Source of the DNA: a virus
DNA length: 29,580 nucleotides
Reading direction: 5' to 3' (one strand)
IMG/VR virus record: IMGVR_UViG_3300013297_000361
Coordinates: 1-29,580 of that record
The notes beneath the pieces are model-generated. The model searched no databases, had not been told where the DNA came from, and was given only the letters and a program-made list of their open reading frames with translations. A program made the translations under genes and the position numbers. This document shows positions 16,184 to 22,384 of this stretch, piece by piece (the first letter of the stretch is position 1; each line of letters starts with the position of its first letter).

Positions 16184-16368
16184 CAGCCGATCCTCGCGGT
16201 GCGCTCGAACGTCGCCTTGAAGGCGAGGTCGGCAAGATGGAGCTGCTCCATGAACCCGCGGTCCAGCGCGAGACGTGGATCGTCGATGAGGCGCGCGGCA
16301 AAGCTCTGATAACGAGCCCACGCGGCGTCCGCATTGAGGCGCGGCTGTAGGGTGACGACGTTGCTCAC
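16183..16368 (-). CDS. Uncharacterised protein, 61 aa
   Basis: A short helical protein (VSNVVTLQPRLNADAAWARY start, FMEQLHLADLAFKATFERTA end) with a GTG start overlapping the preceding stop (GTGA) and a stop overlapping the dnaB ATG. No family or motif was recognised. Placement directly before dnaB suggests an accessory role in replication, without direct evidence. Confidence 0.55.
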   Translation of the reverse strand: MSNVVTLQPRLNADAAWARYQSFAARLIDDPRLALDRGFMEQLHLADLAFKATFERTARIG

Positions 16369-16538
16369 CGCCCCCGCTCCCGCGAAATAGCCGCGCGCGG
16401 GCCGCCAAGGCGCAAGGCCTCGGCTTCCGCATCCTCGGCGGTGGGAAACGGTCGGTTGCCCCAATGCCCGGGGCACGACAGGCGCCCGCCGTCCATGCGG
16501 GTGCCCGTGGTTATGACGAAGATCGGGGCGGCGTTCAT
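16365..16538 (-). CDS. Uncharacterised protein, 57 aa
   Basis: Starts MNAAPIFVITTGTRMDGG, with a CPGHWGNRPFPTAEDAEAEAL stretch that resembles short phage proteins binding or modifying small ligands, but no family was assigned. The ATG at 16538 overlaps the RuvC-like stop (ATGA), and its own stop overlaps the next GTG. A longer in-frame start inside the previous gene was rejected. Confidence 0.5.
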   Translation of the reverse strand: MNAAPIFVITTGTRMDGGRLSCPGHWGNRPFPTAEDAEAEALRLGGPRAAISRERGR

Positions 16539-17083
16539 TGCGCCGCCATCTGGGCGAGCATGCCCGTTTGCTGACGCCACGGTGGGGACAGCCCCAGCTG
16601 CTCGCACCCAAAATCCATAATTCCAATGGCCTCGGCCTGGTCATGCTTCTGCGGGTGGAAGCCCAGCATCCGCGCGCGCTTCATCGCCATGTCCTTGAGG
16701 TCGTTGGACCGCATGCCGACCGGCAGCTTGCCGAGGAAGAAGCGGCGCCAGGTCGACTGATTGACGGCATAGATCGCGCGGCAGCCCATCGCTTCACCCC
16801 AGCTTTCCGCATGGGCGGCGAGACCGGCGAGGACCCGCAGAGTGTCCGCGTTGGTGTGCCCCTGCAGCTTGGCGGGATGGATCGTCTCTTCGAAGAAGAT
16901 GGCGTCGATTTTGCCGAGCCGGTTCAGGTCGGACATGCACTGATGGAGCTTCGCGAACACCCTGCCTCGTGGGGTCAGGCTGCTCCCTAATTCCCATGTC
17001 CCGCTATGAGCGCGCGCGTCGCCGGGCCCCCACACGGCAAAGCCCGTGGAGGTCTTGCTTAAGTCGAGGCCCAGCACGCGCAT
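16535..17083 (-). CDS. RuvC-like Holliday junction resolvase
   Basis: A 182-residue protein with the RuvC/RNase-H fold: first strand VLGLDLSKTSTGFAVW with catalytic D7, second acidic position in DAIFFEETIHPAK (E65/E66), and a C-terminal helix HPQKHDQAEAIGIMDF (D148). Phage members resolve branched replication or recombination intermediates before packaging. It starts 2 nt after the upstream GapR-like gene ends and overlaps the next gene (ATGA). Confidence 0.75.
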   Translation of the reverse strand: MRVLGLDLSKTSTGFAVWGPGDARAHSGTWELGSSLTPRGRVFAKLHQCMSDLNRLGKIDAIFFEETIHPAKLQGHTNADTLRVLAGLAAHAESWGEAMGCRAIYAVNQSTWRRFFLGKLPVGMRSNDLKDMAMKRARMLGFHPQKHDQAEAIGIMDFGCEQLGLSPPWRQQTGMLAQMAAQ

Positions 17084-17085
17084 GC

Positions 17086-18021
17086 TTATTCAGCCGCGAT
17101 CTGGTGCTGATCGTCGGCAGGCTCGGGCTGCGACACCGCATCGCGCGGGATCGATGCCTTCACCGTCTCGCCCGCATCTTCATATTCGACGTCAAGCACG
17201 TCGCCGTCGATGAAGGTGATCTTGCCGGGCAGAATGTCGGTCGAGCCGACCTCGCCGACGGGGATCATGACGGCGTCGCCTTCCTTGAGGTTGGCGTGCC
17301 ACTCGTCCACCCCGGCAAGGTCGCTGTCTCCGCTCGGGATCGTCGCCAGCTGCGGCGCCGACCGCTCGCCGATCGGGATTATATTGCTTTCCGACTTGCC
17401 TTCGGCCTGGTCGACCATGTCGCGCGGCATGAAGATGCGGAACACCTGCAGGAGGCCGTTCAGCGAGCGCAGGTAATCGTCGCGCTTGCTCTCCTCCATC
17501 TCGACCAGCTTGAACGCCAACTTGGCGGCCTGGGGCTGGATATGCGCCGCGTTCTTGATCTCCTTGTAGGCGGTCGACTGCTCTTGAGCATGTTCGCCGA
17601 CCTTCGCCTGCGCAGGCTTGATGTCGTTGAAGTAGATCCGCCGTGCCAGATCGAAATCGGGCTTCTTGATCTCGACCACCTCATCGGCGGCCTTGCGTCG
17701 CGTGCGTCCCATATCGTCCTCCTTCGTGTGTGCTGCGCCGGCGGCATCCTTCGCGGGGCATGACCCGACCTCATCCCGGCCCGCGTTGACGCTTTCGCGC
17801 AGGGGAGCCTTTCCAGCCGCCGGCGCGGTCGGCTGTTTGAAATCCAGGCGAGGTGTCTCGGTGGTGTCGATGTGGGCGAGCAGCCCCTTCGCCTCGTCCG
17901 CATCATGCAGGCGTGCTTCGGCGAGGCTCATGCCTTGTTCGGCGGCAGCCTGTTCGGTGGGCATGCCGCGGCGTCTGGCGTGCAGATAGGCGTGGAGCTG
18001 GACGGAGCAATTCAGGGTCAT
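17086..18021 (-). CDS. GapR/DUF2312-like DNA-binding protein with N-terminal extension
   Basis: A single 311-codon frame. Residues 1-60 form a helical segment (HAYLHARRRGMPTEQAAAEQ, MSLAEARLHDADEAKG), possibly HTH-like, followed by a flexible linker. Residues 104-210 resemble GapR/DUF2312, an alphaproteobacterial nucleoid protein that clamps overtwisted DNA: RRIYFNDIKPAQAKVGE and LAFKLVEMEESKRDDYLRSL. Normal GapR proteins are about 90 residues. The tail (about 225-311) is acidic and beta-rich (EGDAVMIPVGEVGSTDILPG). A strong AAGGAGG ribosome site lies in frame before M104 (17712), so a shorter product 17086-17712 is likely made as well or instead. The upstream ATG overlaps the previous stop (ATGA). 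Confidence 0.65.
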   Translation of the reverse strand: MTLNCSVQLHAYLHARRRGMPTEQAAAEQGMSLAEARLHDADEAKGLLAHIDTTETPRLDFKQPTAPAAGKAPLRESVNAGRDEVGSCPAKDAAGAAHTKEDDMGRTRRKAADEVVEIKKPDFDLARRIYFNDIKPAQAKVGEHAQEQSTAYKEIKNAAHIQPQAAKLAFKLVEMEESKRDDYLRSLNGLLQVFRIFMPRDMVDQAEGKSESNIIPIGERSAPQLATIPSGDSDLAGVDEWHANLKEGDAVMIPVGEVGSTDILPGKITFIDGDVLDVEYEDAGETVKASIPRDAVSQPEPADDQHQIAAE

Positions 18022-18335
18022 GCGGCCATCCCCAGCATGACGGCCGCCTCCCAGACGTCGTTCAGCCCGCGGTCGCTCGCTATTCTGCGATAATAGTCCA
18101 TCTGCCGATCAAGCAGAGCCTTCGTGGCAATCGAGGTCTGCAATCCCTTCGCGTCGAAAACGGCGGGCGCGCCATTGCTGTTCTGGCCATGAGCCTTCCC
18201 GGCTGCGGAAAATCCGCAGGTCCCGGAGCAATATTTACGCGCCGCCCACTTCTCGTCCGTGACGCGCCCAGTGCCTGTCGGACGGCGATAATCCGCGCCG
18301 CAAGCCTCGCAAATTTTGACCAGAGGCAGGTTCAT
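18018..18335 (-). CDS. Putative zinc-ribbon protein, 105 aa
   Basis: Residues 9-40 carry CEACGADY and KYCSGTCGF: two cysteine pairs about 22 residues apart, a likely zinc-binding ribbon. The C-terminal half is helical (TSIATKALLDRQMDYYRRIA). The ATG at 18335 overlaps the preceding stop (ATGA); a longer frame to 18659 shadows the upstream genes. No family was recognised. A nucleic-acid-binding role is plausible for a small ribbon in an early operon. Confidence 0.6.
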   Translation of the reverse strand: MNLPLVKICEACGADYRRPTGTGRVTDEKWAARKYCSGTCGFSAAGKAHGQNSNGAPAVFDAKGLQTSIATKALLDRQMDYYRRIASDRGLNDVWEAAVMLGMAA

Positions 18336-18616
18336 TTCCCAGCCGCCAATCGCTCGGCGGTGGCGCGAACACGCGCCCGCTGTTGGTCCATCTGGCGCGC
18401 GCGGGCATGGGAGCCACGGCGAGACGGGATGCGGGAGAGATAGTCGGCGAGCGATGTCGCTTGGCGTTGCCAGTGGTCGGCCCATGCCTTGAGCCGACGC
18501 TGTTCGGTCAGCGCGGCGTCGCGAGCCTTGACCGCGCGGCGCCAGCCCCATGCAGCGGCGATGCCGAGGATACAGGCGGTATAGGTCAGCGCCCCGCAGA
18601 TCAGGGTGTCGATCAT
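18332..18616 (-). CDS. Small membrane protein, 94 aa
   Basis: The product opens with a hydrophobic span (residues about 3-22, TLICGALTYTACILGIAAAW) followed by a long basic helix (WRRAVKARDAALTEQRRLKAW and on). This is the layout of a single-pass inner-membrane protein with a cytoplasmic or periplasmic coiled tail. The ATG at 18616 overlaps the preceding stop and has GGAGAC upstream. No family was recognised. Confidence 0.55.
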   Translation of the reverse strand: MIDTLICGALTYTACILGIAAAWGWRRAVKARDAALTEQRRLKAWADHWQRQATSLADYLSRIPSRRGSHARARQMDQQRARVRATAERLAAGK

Positions 18617-19086
18617 TTCGATTGTCTCCGGTGTTCCGTGATCGAGCCGAGCCAATCACCGGTCGCCTGATGCAGCTGCCGGATCATGAATTCGGCGGGA
18701 ATCAATTCGGTGTGGACGACCTTTCGGCCGCCTGGGCTGTCCGGATGCTGGCTTTCGTGCAGCCAGAGCAGCACGCGCGTGATGAGCACGGACGCATCGT
18801 CCACGTCGCAGACGGCATTGGCATCGACGAGGCGCTTCCCCTTGCGGGCGAAATAGTCGTCCAGAACGGAGGGTTCGGCATCGAAGGCGCGGTCGATCGT
18901 CTCCATGTCCGGCATCGATCCGGAAAGCTGCTTGTTCAGAGCGGTGCCGCTGATCTCGAGCTTGTCGGTGAAACCGCCGCGTCCGTGGGCCACGATGCCG
19001 CGGTGCCACCCCGACATCAGCAGGGCGTGCAACTCCAGTTTGGTTAATTTGCTGCGATTGCGAACTACAGATGGGTCAGCCGACAT
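18613..19086 (-). CDS. HTH-like phage regulatory protein, 157 aa
   Basis: Residues about 36-72 (GRGGFTDKLEISGTALNKQLSGSMPDMETIDRAF) read as a helix-turn-helix of the kind in phage CII-like or Cro/CI-like regulators. The rest is mixed, with TRVLLWLHESQHPD in the C-terminal half. The start at 19086 is preceded by a G-rich site (GGGGGCGGT). It overlaps the 59-residue gene by 11 nt. Its early-operon position, several genes after cro, is where lambda has cII, so a regulatory role is a reasonable guess. Confidence 0.5.
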   Translation of the reverse strand: MSADPSVVRNRSKLTKLELHALLMSGWHRGIVAHGRGGFTDKLEISGTALNKQLSGSMPDMETIDRAFDAEPSVLDDYFARKGKRLVDANAVCDVDDASVLITRVLLWLHESQHPDSPGGRKVVHTELIPAEFMIRQLHQATGDWLGSITEHRRQSK

Positions 19087-19255
19087 TAGTACCGCCCCCG
19101 TTATGAAGGACGACGGAATCCCCATCGGCGACCTGATCGCCCGCATCCTTGAGCGCTGCGAACAGCACCAGCTCGTCCGCGAAGGCGAGGACGGCGGCCC
19201 CGGCCATGGCGACGCTGGCGGCGAACAGGAATTTGGCGGCGAGGATGATGGTCAT
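19076..19255 (-). CDS. Small hydrophobic protein, 59 aa
   Basis: The ATG at 19255 lies 3 nt after the GP88-like stop. The product is TIILAAKFLFAASVAMAGAA then VLAFADELVLFAALKDAG and a polar tail. The first 25 residues are hydrophobic, ending in AFA, and could be a membrane span or signal peptide. It ends in TGA inside the start of the HTH-like gene. No family was recognised. Confidence 0.5.
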   Translation of the reverse strand: MTIILAAKFLFAASVAMAGAAVLAFADELVLFAALKDAGDQVADGDSVVLHNGGGTNVG

Positions 19256-19258
19256 CGC

Positions 19259-20035
19259 TCAGTGGGCCAGGAAAGCGATGTTGCGCTGCGATCCCCAGCA
19301 CAGGGCGCATGTCGCACAATGGGAAGCGCCGCCGGTCTGCTGCGGGCAAACCACGGCATCACGGACCTTTGCATCCGCCTCAATATCGATCGTGACCGCG
19401 GCGAGGGCGCCGGACCAGCCGCTGAACCGGACCGCGAACCGGGAAAACCCTGCCCTGCCAATGACCCGCAGAACTGCGTCGCCGATCTCGGTGCCGGGAT
19501 GGTGCGCGGTGTAGCCGAAGACGGCGAGATTGGGGTGCAGCCGCAGCATGCCATCCCAGAAAGCGACATAATCGGTGGAGTAGAAATCGCCGAGAGCGTG
19601 GAGGCGGACCAGCACGCCGCGCTTCTTGGCGCACAGGTCGGCAAGCTCGATCTCGATCCGGCGAAGCATTTCGGGGCCGTGCTTGACCCGCTTCGCGAAG
19701 GGCATCGAATTGCCGTAGCAGCTGCGCCAGTGCTGGCAGGACGATGGGCACGTCGCCCGCTCCTCAAGGCTCAGCGTGTAGATCCAGTAGCCGCGCAAAT
19801 GGCCCTTGCGGACATCGCGGCCGATCTTGGCGTTGTTGTGGCCGGAGACGAGGACGTTCGTCATCGCGCTCGGCGGCAGCACGCGGGATTTGAACCGGGT
19901 GCCGGTCGATCCTGCGGGCATCAGAGCCGTCCGGTGATCGGAGGCGTGGCGACCTGGGGTGAAGATGAAGCGCGTCAGGGTCGTGTCGTCGCCGTGGGCT
20001 TTGTCGGCCTTCCGCATGTTGGCGAGCTGTTTCAT
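19259..20035 (-). CDS. GP88-family phage protein with two cysteine clusters
   Basis: A 258-residue protein matching the GP88 family (named for a mycobacteriophage gene product). It has a cysteine group TCPSSCQHWRSCYG (C96, C100, C106), a VRLHALGDFYSTDYVAFW barrel-like strand, an AVFGYTAHHP motif and a C-terminal group C230, C240, C243, C246. The pattern suggests a metal or Fe-S protein with a TIM-barrel-like core, distantly like radical-SAM proteins; the biochemical role is unknown. The ATG at 20035 is immediately preceded by a run of ten G, which supplies or distorts the ribosome site and keeps an upstream frame (from 20140) fused in frame. Confidence 0.65.
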   Translation of the reverse strand: MKQLANMRKADKAHGDDTTLTRFIFTPGRHASDHRTALMPAGSTGTRFKSRVLPPSAMTNVLVSGHNNAKIGRDVRKGHLRGYWIYTLSLEERATCPSSCQHWRSCYGNSMPFAKRVKHGPEMLRRIEIELADLCAKKRGVLVRLHALGDFYSTDYVAFWDGMLRLHPNLAVFGYTAHHPGTEIGDAVLRVIGRAGFSRFAVRFSGWSGALAAVTIDIEADAKVRDAVVCPQQTGGASHCATCALCWGSQRNIAFLAH

Positions 20036-20140
20036 GCCCCCCCCCCTCGTGGGTTGGACGGCATGATCCGGGCCCCAGTCAGCGCACGTCGGGTGCGACA
20101 GGATCGGGTAGCGGCCGAGATAGGGCGTCGCGCCGGCCAT
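20036..20140 (-). other. Short upstream reading frame entering a G10 tract
   Basis: An ATG at 20140 overlaps the previous stop (TGATG) and opens a frame starting MAGATPYLGRYPILSHPTCA. With ten G it runs in frame into the GP88-like gene through R-G-G-G. With nine G it would end in a TGA overlapping the GP88 ATG (ATGA), giving a separate peptide of about 35 residues. Whether it is an extension or a separate gene cannot be decided from one sequence. Confidence 0.4.
20037..20046 (-). repeat. G10 homopolymer directly before the GP88 start codon
   Basis: Ten C on the plus strand, ten G on the coding strand, one base upstream of ATG. It is the longest homopolymer I noticed in the window and lies in the Shine-Dalgarno position. 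Confidence 0.85.
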
Positions 20141-20316
20141 CACGCAAGTTCCAACCGGGCGAGCGTGCATGGATCGCAAGCGCATGGCGCCGGGTCATGA
20201 GGGTTGACCTCTTCGACCGCGCGCGCCTGGAGGGCGGCGAAGCGCTCAACATCTGCGCGGCTTTCGGGCTGGGCGCGATGTGGGCCGATGTCGGCGAGCG
20301 GAAGGTCGCGGGTCAT
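20140..20316 (-). CDS. Uncharacterised protein, 58 aa
   Basis: The ATG at 20316 overlaps the end of the Cro-like gene (ATGA), and the stop at 20140 overlaps the next ATG (TGATG). The product (MTRDLPLADIGPHRAQPESR start, helical ADVERFAALQARAVEEV middle) ends with a CACDPC cysteine motif (C45, C47, C50) that may bind a metal. Perfect overlaps at both ends support it as a real member of the operon. Unknown function. Confidence 0.5.
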   Translation of the reverse strand: MTRDLPLADIGPHRAQPESRADVERFAALQARAVEEVNPHDPAPCACDPCTLARLELA

Positions 20317-20531
20317 GCTGCGGCCTGGGATGCAGGCGCTTCGCCGAGGTCGAAGAAGTCGTTGGGCGTGACTTCGCCATCCGTCTCACGGGCGATGATC
20401 GGCATCGTCTCCTTGTCAGGAATGCGCTCGCCAGCGGCGTACCGACGCACGGCCTCGGCGGTCCGATTGATCCGGACCCCGAACTCTGCGTTGTTGAGGC
20501 CCTTCGCCTTGAGCCATTCCGCTAGCGTCAT
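20313..20531 (-). CDS. Cro-like XRE-family repressor
   Basis: A 72-residue protein with a helix-turn-helix: TLAEWLKAKGLNNAEFGVRI then NRTAEAVRRYAAGERIPDKE, the size and fold of lambda-type Cro proteins. It is the first gene of the leftward operon, divergent from the CI-like gene, with three operator-like palindromes between the two starts. It presumably binds the same operators and turns off the repressor and early promoters during lytic growth. The role is inferred from position and fold. Confidence 0.75.
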   Translation of the reverse strand: MTLAEWLKAKGLNNAEFGVRINRTAEAVRRYAAGERIPDKETMPIIARETDGEVTPNDFFDLGEAPASQAAA

Positions 20532-20549
20532 CTGCTGATCTCCAATGGA

Positions 20550-20564
20550 ACACCATTATGGTGT
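20550..20564. promoter_or_regulatory. Repressor operator O1 (ACACCATTATGGTGT)
   Basis: A perfect palindrome: ACACCAT and ATGGTGT around one central base. It covers the -10 element of the leftward promoter. Related 15-mers occur at 20584, 20610, 22342 and 22367. Confidence 0.8.
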
Positions 20565-20584
20565 CATGGAGCCGGTGTCGTCAA
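20555..20584 (-). promoter_or_regulatory. Leftward early promoter (pR equivalent, cro operon)
   Basis: On the minus strand TTGACG (20584-20579) and CATAAT (20560-20555) are separated by 18 nt, a good sigma-70-type match, 24 nt before the Cro ATG. Operator O1 covers the -10 and operator O2 touches the -35, so repressor binding would block it. Confidence 0.65.
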
Positions 20585-20598
20585 CACCATTTTGGCGT
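20584..20598. promoter_or_regulatory. Repressor operator O2 (ACACCATTTTGGCGT)
   Basis: Two mismatches from O1. Centre-to-centre spacing is 34 bp from O1 and 26 bp from O3. Confidence 0.65.
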
Positions 20599-20609
20599 GT
20601 GGGCCTTCG

Positions 20610-20624
20610 ACACCGGATTGGTGC
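20610..20624. promoter_or_regulatory. Repressor operator O3 (ACACCGGATTGGTGC)
   Basis: Keeps the ACACC and GGTG half-site cores. It lies 11 nt upstream of the chosen CI start codon, so it may mediate autoregulation. Confidence 0.55.
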
Positions 20625-20634
20625 ACAAAGCGGC

Positions 20635-21303
20635 ATGGGGAGCGCGAACAACATTCAGCTTCTGAGGGAAGCGCGCGGCTGGTCGCGGCCAGCGCTCGGG
20701 AAGCTCATGGGCACGAGCGGTCAGCAGATCGAACGTCTCGAGAAGGGTCAGCGCAAGCTCTCGCAGGACTGGATCGACAAAGCGGCTGGCGCTTTCGGCG
20801 TCCCCTCAACTGCGATAATTTCCGAAGCCCTCCCTCATGGACTCACGGACACACCAAGCGCACGGGGTTCGCGCGACGACAGTGAAAGCGCCCGGCTGGC
20901 AATGGTCGGCATCCGCTATTCCGATGCCGATTTCGGTCTAGGCGCCGTTTTCACCGATGATGCACCGCAAGTCGAACTACTGCAGTTCCCGCGCGCCTGG
21001 GTGGAAAGCATCACCTATACGTCGCCGGCGATGCTCAGCTGGGTGCGCGCCCGCGGTTCCTCGATGAAGCCGACCATAAACGACGGCGACATGATCCTGC
21101 TAGATCACTCGCAGCGGAAGGTCGAGGATCAGGACGAAATCTGGGCATTCACCGTTGGGGACACTCGGGCGATCAAGCGGCTCCGCGTGAAGGGGGACCG
21201 GTACCAGATCCTTTCAGATAACCCGAGCGTGCCGCCTGACGAGGAGCCGATCGACTTCGTCAACATAGTGGGACGCGTGATTTTTGTCGGGAGTAGGACG
21301 TGA
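20635..21303 (+). CDS. CI-like lysogeny repressor (XRE HTH + S24 peptidase-like domain)
   Basis: 222 residues from the ATG at 20635; an in-frame extension to 20545 would read through the operators and was rejected. Residues 5-60 are an XRE helix-turn-helix (NIQLLREARGWSRPALGKLM, then GTSGQQIERLEKGQRKLS). Residues 115-220 are S24/LexA-like: GSSMKPTINDGDMILLD (candidate S143) and RAIKRLRV (K181). The usual Ala-Gly or Cys-Gly cleavage dipeptide is not seen in the linker, so SOS self-cleavage is uncertain. It should bind the five operators and hold the lytic and recombination arms silent. It is divergent from cro and is followed co-directionally by three genes in rex position. Confidence 0.85.
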   Translation: MGSANNIQLLREARGWSRPALGKLMGTSGQQIERLEKGQRKLSQDWIDKAAGAFGVPSTAIISEALPHGLTDTPSARGSRDDSESARLAMVGIRYSDADFGLGAVFTDDAPQVELLQFPRAWVESITYTSPAMLSWVRARGSSMKPTINDGDMILLDHSQRKVEDQDEIWAFTVGDTRAIKRLRVKGDRYQILSDNPSVPPDEEPIDFVNIVGRVIFVGSRT

Positions 21304-21347
21304 TCGAAGAAAAAGTGTTTTGGTTGTGAGGGATTTGTGAGCGCCTT

Positions 21348-21578
21348 ATGGCATTGAATGAGACCCTGTTGAATTCATTTGCGACGCGTGGCGACATCGC
21401 GCGACTTAATCTGCAGCTACGTCAGCTAGATATGATAGTTCGGCTCGCAGTAAATATGGTTCACGTTGGAAAGCTTGACACTACACAGACTGCGCAAATT
21501 TATCAGGCCCTAGACAATTTGCAGAACGAACTTAATGCGGACTTTCGGGCACTCACCGGGTGGACCCCAGATGCCTGA
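21348..21578 (+). CDS. Uncharacterised rex-position protein 1, 76 aa
   Basis: A small, largely helical protein (ALNETLLNSFATRGDIARLN, then LQLRQLDMIVRLAVNMVHVG, ending ELNADFRALTGWTPDA). Its sequence is visibly more AT-rich than its neighbours, suggesting separate acquisition. It lies 44 nt after the CI-like gene on the same strand and overlaps the next gene by 8 nt. It is likely co-transcribed with the repressor in the lysogen. No family was recognised. Confidence 0.55.
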   Translation: MALNETLLNSFATRGDIARLNLQLRQLDMIVRLAVNMVHVGKLDTTQTAQIYQALDNLQNELNADFRALTGWTPDA

Positions 21579-21942
21579 CGCAGACGAGACGAAGCGCGAC
21601 TTTTGGGCCCAAATGCAGGCGATGCGGTCGCGACCCTATTCCGCCAGTGATGATGGAGCCTTGCGCGGAGATGGCGGAGGGGGCACATCAGGCGGCGTGA
21701 CCGAAGATTGGAAGGCGTCTGTGGATCGTCAGCTCGATCAGCTGCATAAGGACGTACGCGCTCTGCTGCGCTGGGGGGTCGCCGCCGTAGTTGCCTTGGC
21801 CTTCATGATAGCCGGCCTATACGAGCGGACCAATTCTCGTTTTGATGCCGTTACAACGCGCATCGGCGGCATGGAAGTCCAGCAGGCCCACATCAGCGAC
21901 AAGCTTGATCAGCTTTTAGAGCGCACGCCGCCTAAGAAGTGA
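21571..21942 (+). CDS. Coiled-coil membrane protein in rex position, 123 aa
   Basis: Layout: a polar N-terminus with a glycine-rich patch (about 30-42), a helix DRQLDQLHKDVRALLRWG, a single membrane span (about 71-88, VAAVVALAFMIAGLY), then a second coiled-coil segment to the end (SRFDAVTTRIGGMEVQQAHI, SDKLDQLLERT). This resembles XhlA-like and other small phage membrane proteins. The chosen ATG (21571) overlaps the end of the previous gene; a longer in-frame GTG-type start is possible. Expression with the repressor and a membrane span would suit superinfection exclusion, but that is inference. Confidence 0.6.
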   Translation: MPDADETKRDFWAQMQAMRSRPYSASDDGALRGDGGGGTSGGVTEDWKASVDRQLDQLHKDVRALLRWGVAAVVALAFMIAGLYERTNSRFDAVTTRIGGMEVQQAHISDKLDQLLERTPPKK

Positions 21943-21943
21943 A

Positions 21944-22333
21944 GTGCCGATCACGGGGCTAACGCTCGCCGTCGTTGGCGCTGACTTCCCAAACAAGCGC
22001 GGCCCGACGCGCCGCTTCGCCATCTCACTCTGCCGTCCGGGTGATCCGGTGCTGCTCGTCCCTGAGCCAAAGAACCCAGCAGACCCGCGCGCCGTGCAGG
22101 TTCAAAGCGCCGAACGTGTCGTCATGGGCTACCTAACGGCCGAACGCTGCGGCTGGATCGGCGGCATGATCGCGGAAGGGCGAGACATCAAGGCCATCTT
22201 TCAGGAGCCGACGAGCTACGGCGCGCTGATACGCGTGACGCTCGACGCGAACCCGCCTGATCTGCCGCCAGAACGCGAGCCGCCGAATCACGATCCCGAT
22301 TGGTGGCCGGACGAGATGCCGCCAGACGAGTAA
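21944..22333 (+). CDS. Stand-alone HIRAN-like domain protein, 129 aa
   Basis: Residues about 4-100 follow the HIRAN pattern: VVGADFPNKRGPTRRFAISL, then PGDPVLLVPEPKNPADPRAV with conserved P-x-NP-x-DP-x-AV, VMGYLTAERCGWIGGMI and a closing beta strand. In HLTF-type proteins HIRAN binds 3' single-stranded DNA ends; here it stands alone with a proline/acidic tail. The GTG start is one base after the previous stop. It ends just before the second operator cluster, so it is the last gene of the repressor unit. Likely expressed in lysogeny; a role in sensing damaged or invading DNA is speculation. Confidence 0.7.
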   Translation: MPITGLTLAVVGADFPNKRGPTRRFAISLCRPGDPVLLVPEPKNPADPRAVQVQSAERVVMGYLTAERCGWIGGMIAEGRDIKAIFQEPTSYGALIRVTLDANPPDLPPEREPPNHDPDWWPDEMPPDE

Positions 22334-22341
22334 CACCATCA

Positions 22342-22356
22342 ACACCAATACGGTGT
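22342..22356. promoter_or_regulatory. Repressor operator O4 (ACACCAATACGGTGT)
   Basis: A 15-mer palindrome of the same family as O1-O3. A further half-site ACACCAT lies just upstream at 22333-22339. It overlaps the first base of the -35 element of the rightward promoter. Confidence 0.75.
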
Positions 22357-22384
22357 TGACATGCCGACACCAATGTGGTGTTAT
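22356..22384 (+). promoter_or_regulatory. Rightward early promoter (pL equivalent, recombination arm)
   Basis: TTGACA (22356-22361) and TGTTAT (22379-22384) are separated by 17 nt. Operators O4 and O5 bracket and overlap it, so the same repressor that silences cro should silence the recombination/integration arm. Confidence 0.65.
22367..22381. promoter_or_regulatory. Repressor operator O5 (ACACCAATGTGGTGT)
   Basis: A near-perfect palindrome lying in the spacer and -10 of the rightward promoter, 25 bp centre to centre from O4. Confidence 0.75.

Noticed and set aside
15326-16309. 327-codon plus-strand open frame
   Set aside because: Antisense shadow of the dnaB gene.
18905-20200. 431-codon plus-strand open frame
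   Set aside because: Antisense to the GP88-like, 59-residue and HTH-like genes, which have coherent starts, overlaps and motifs on the minus strand.
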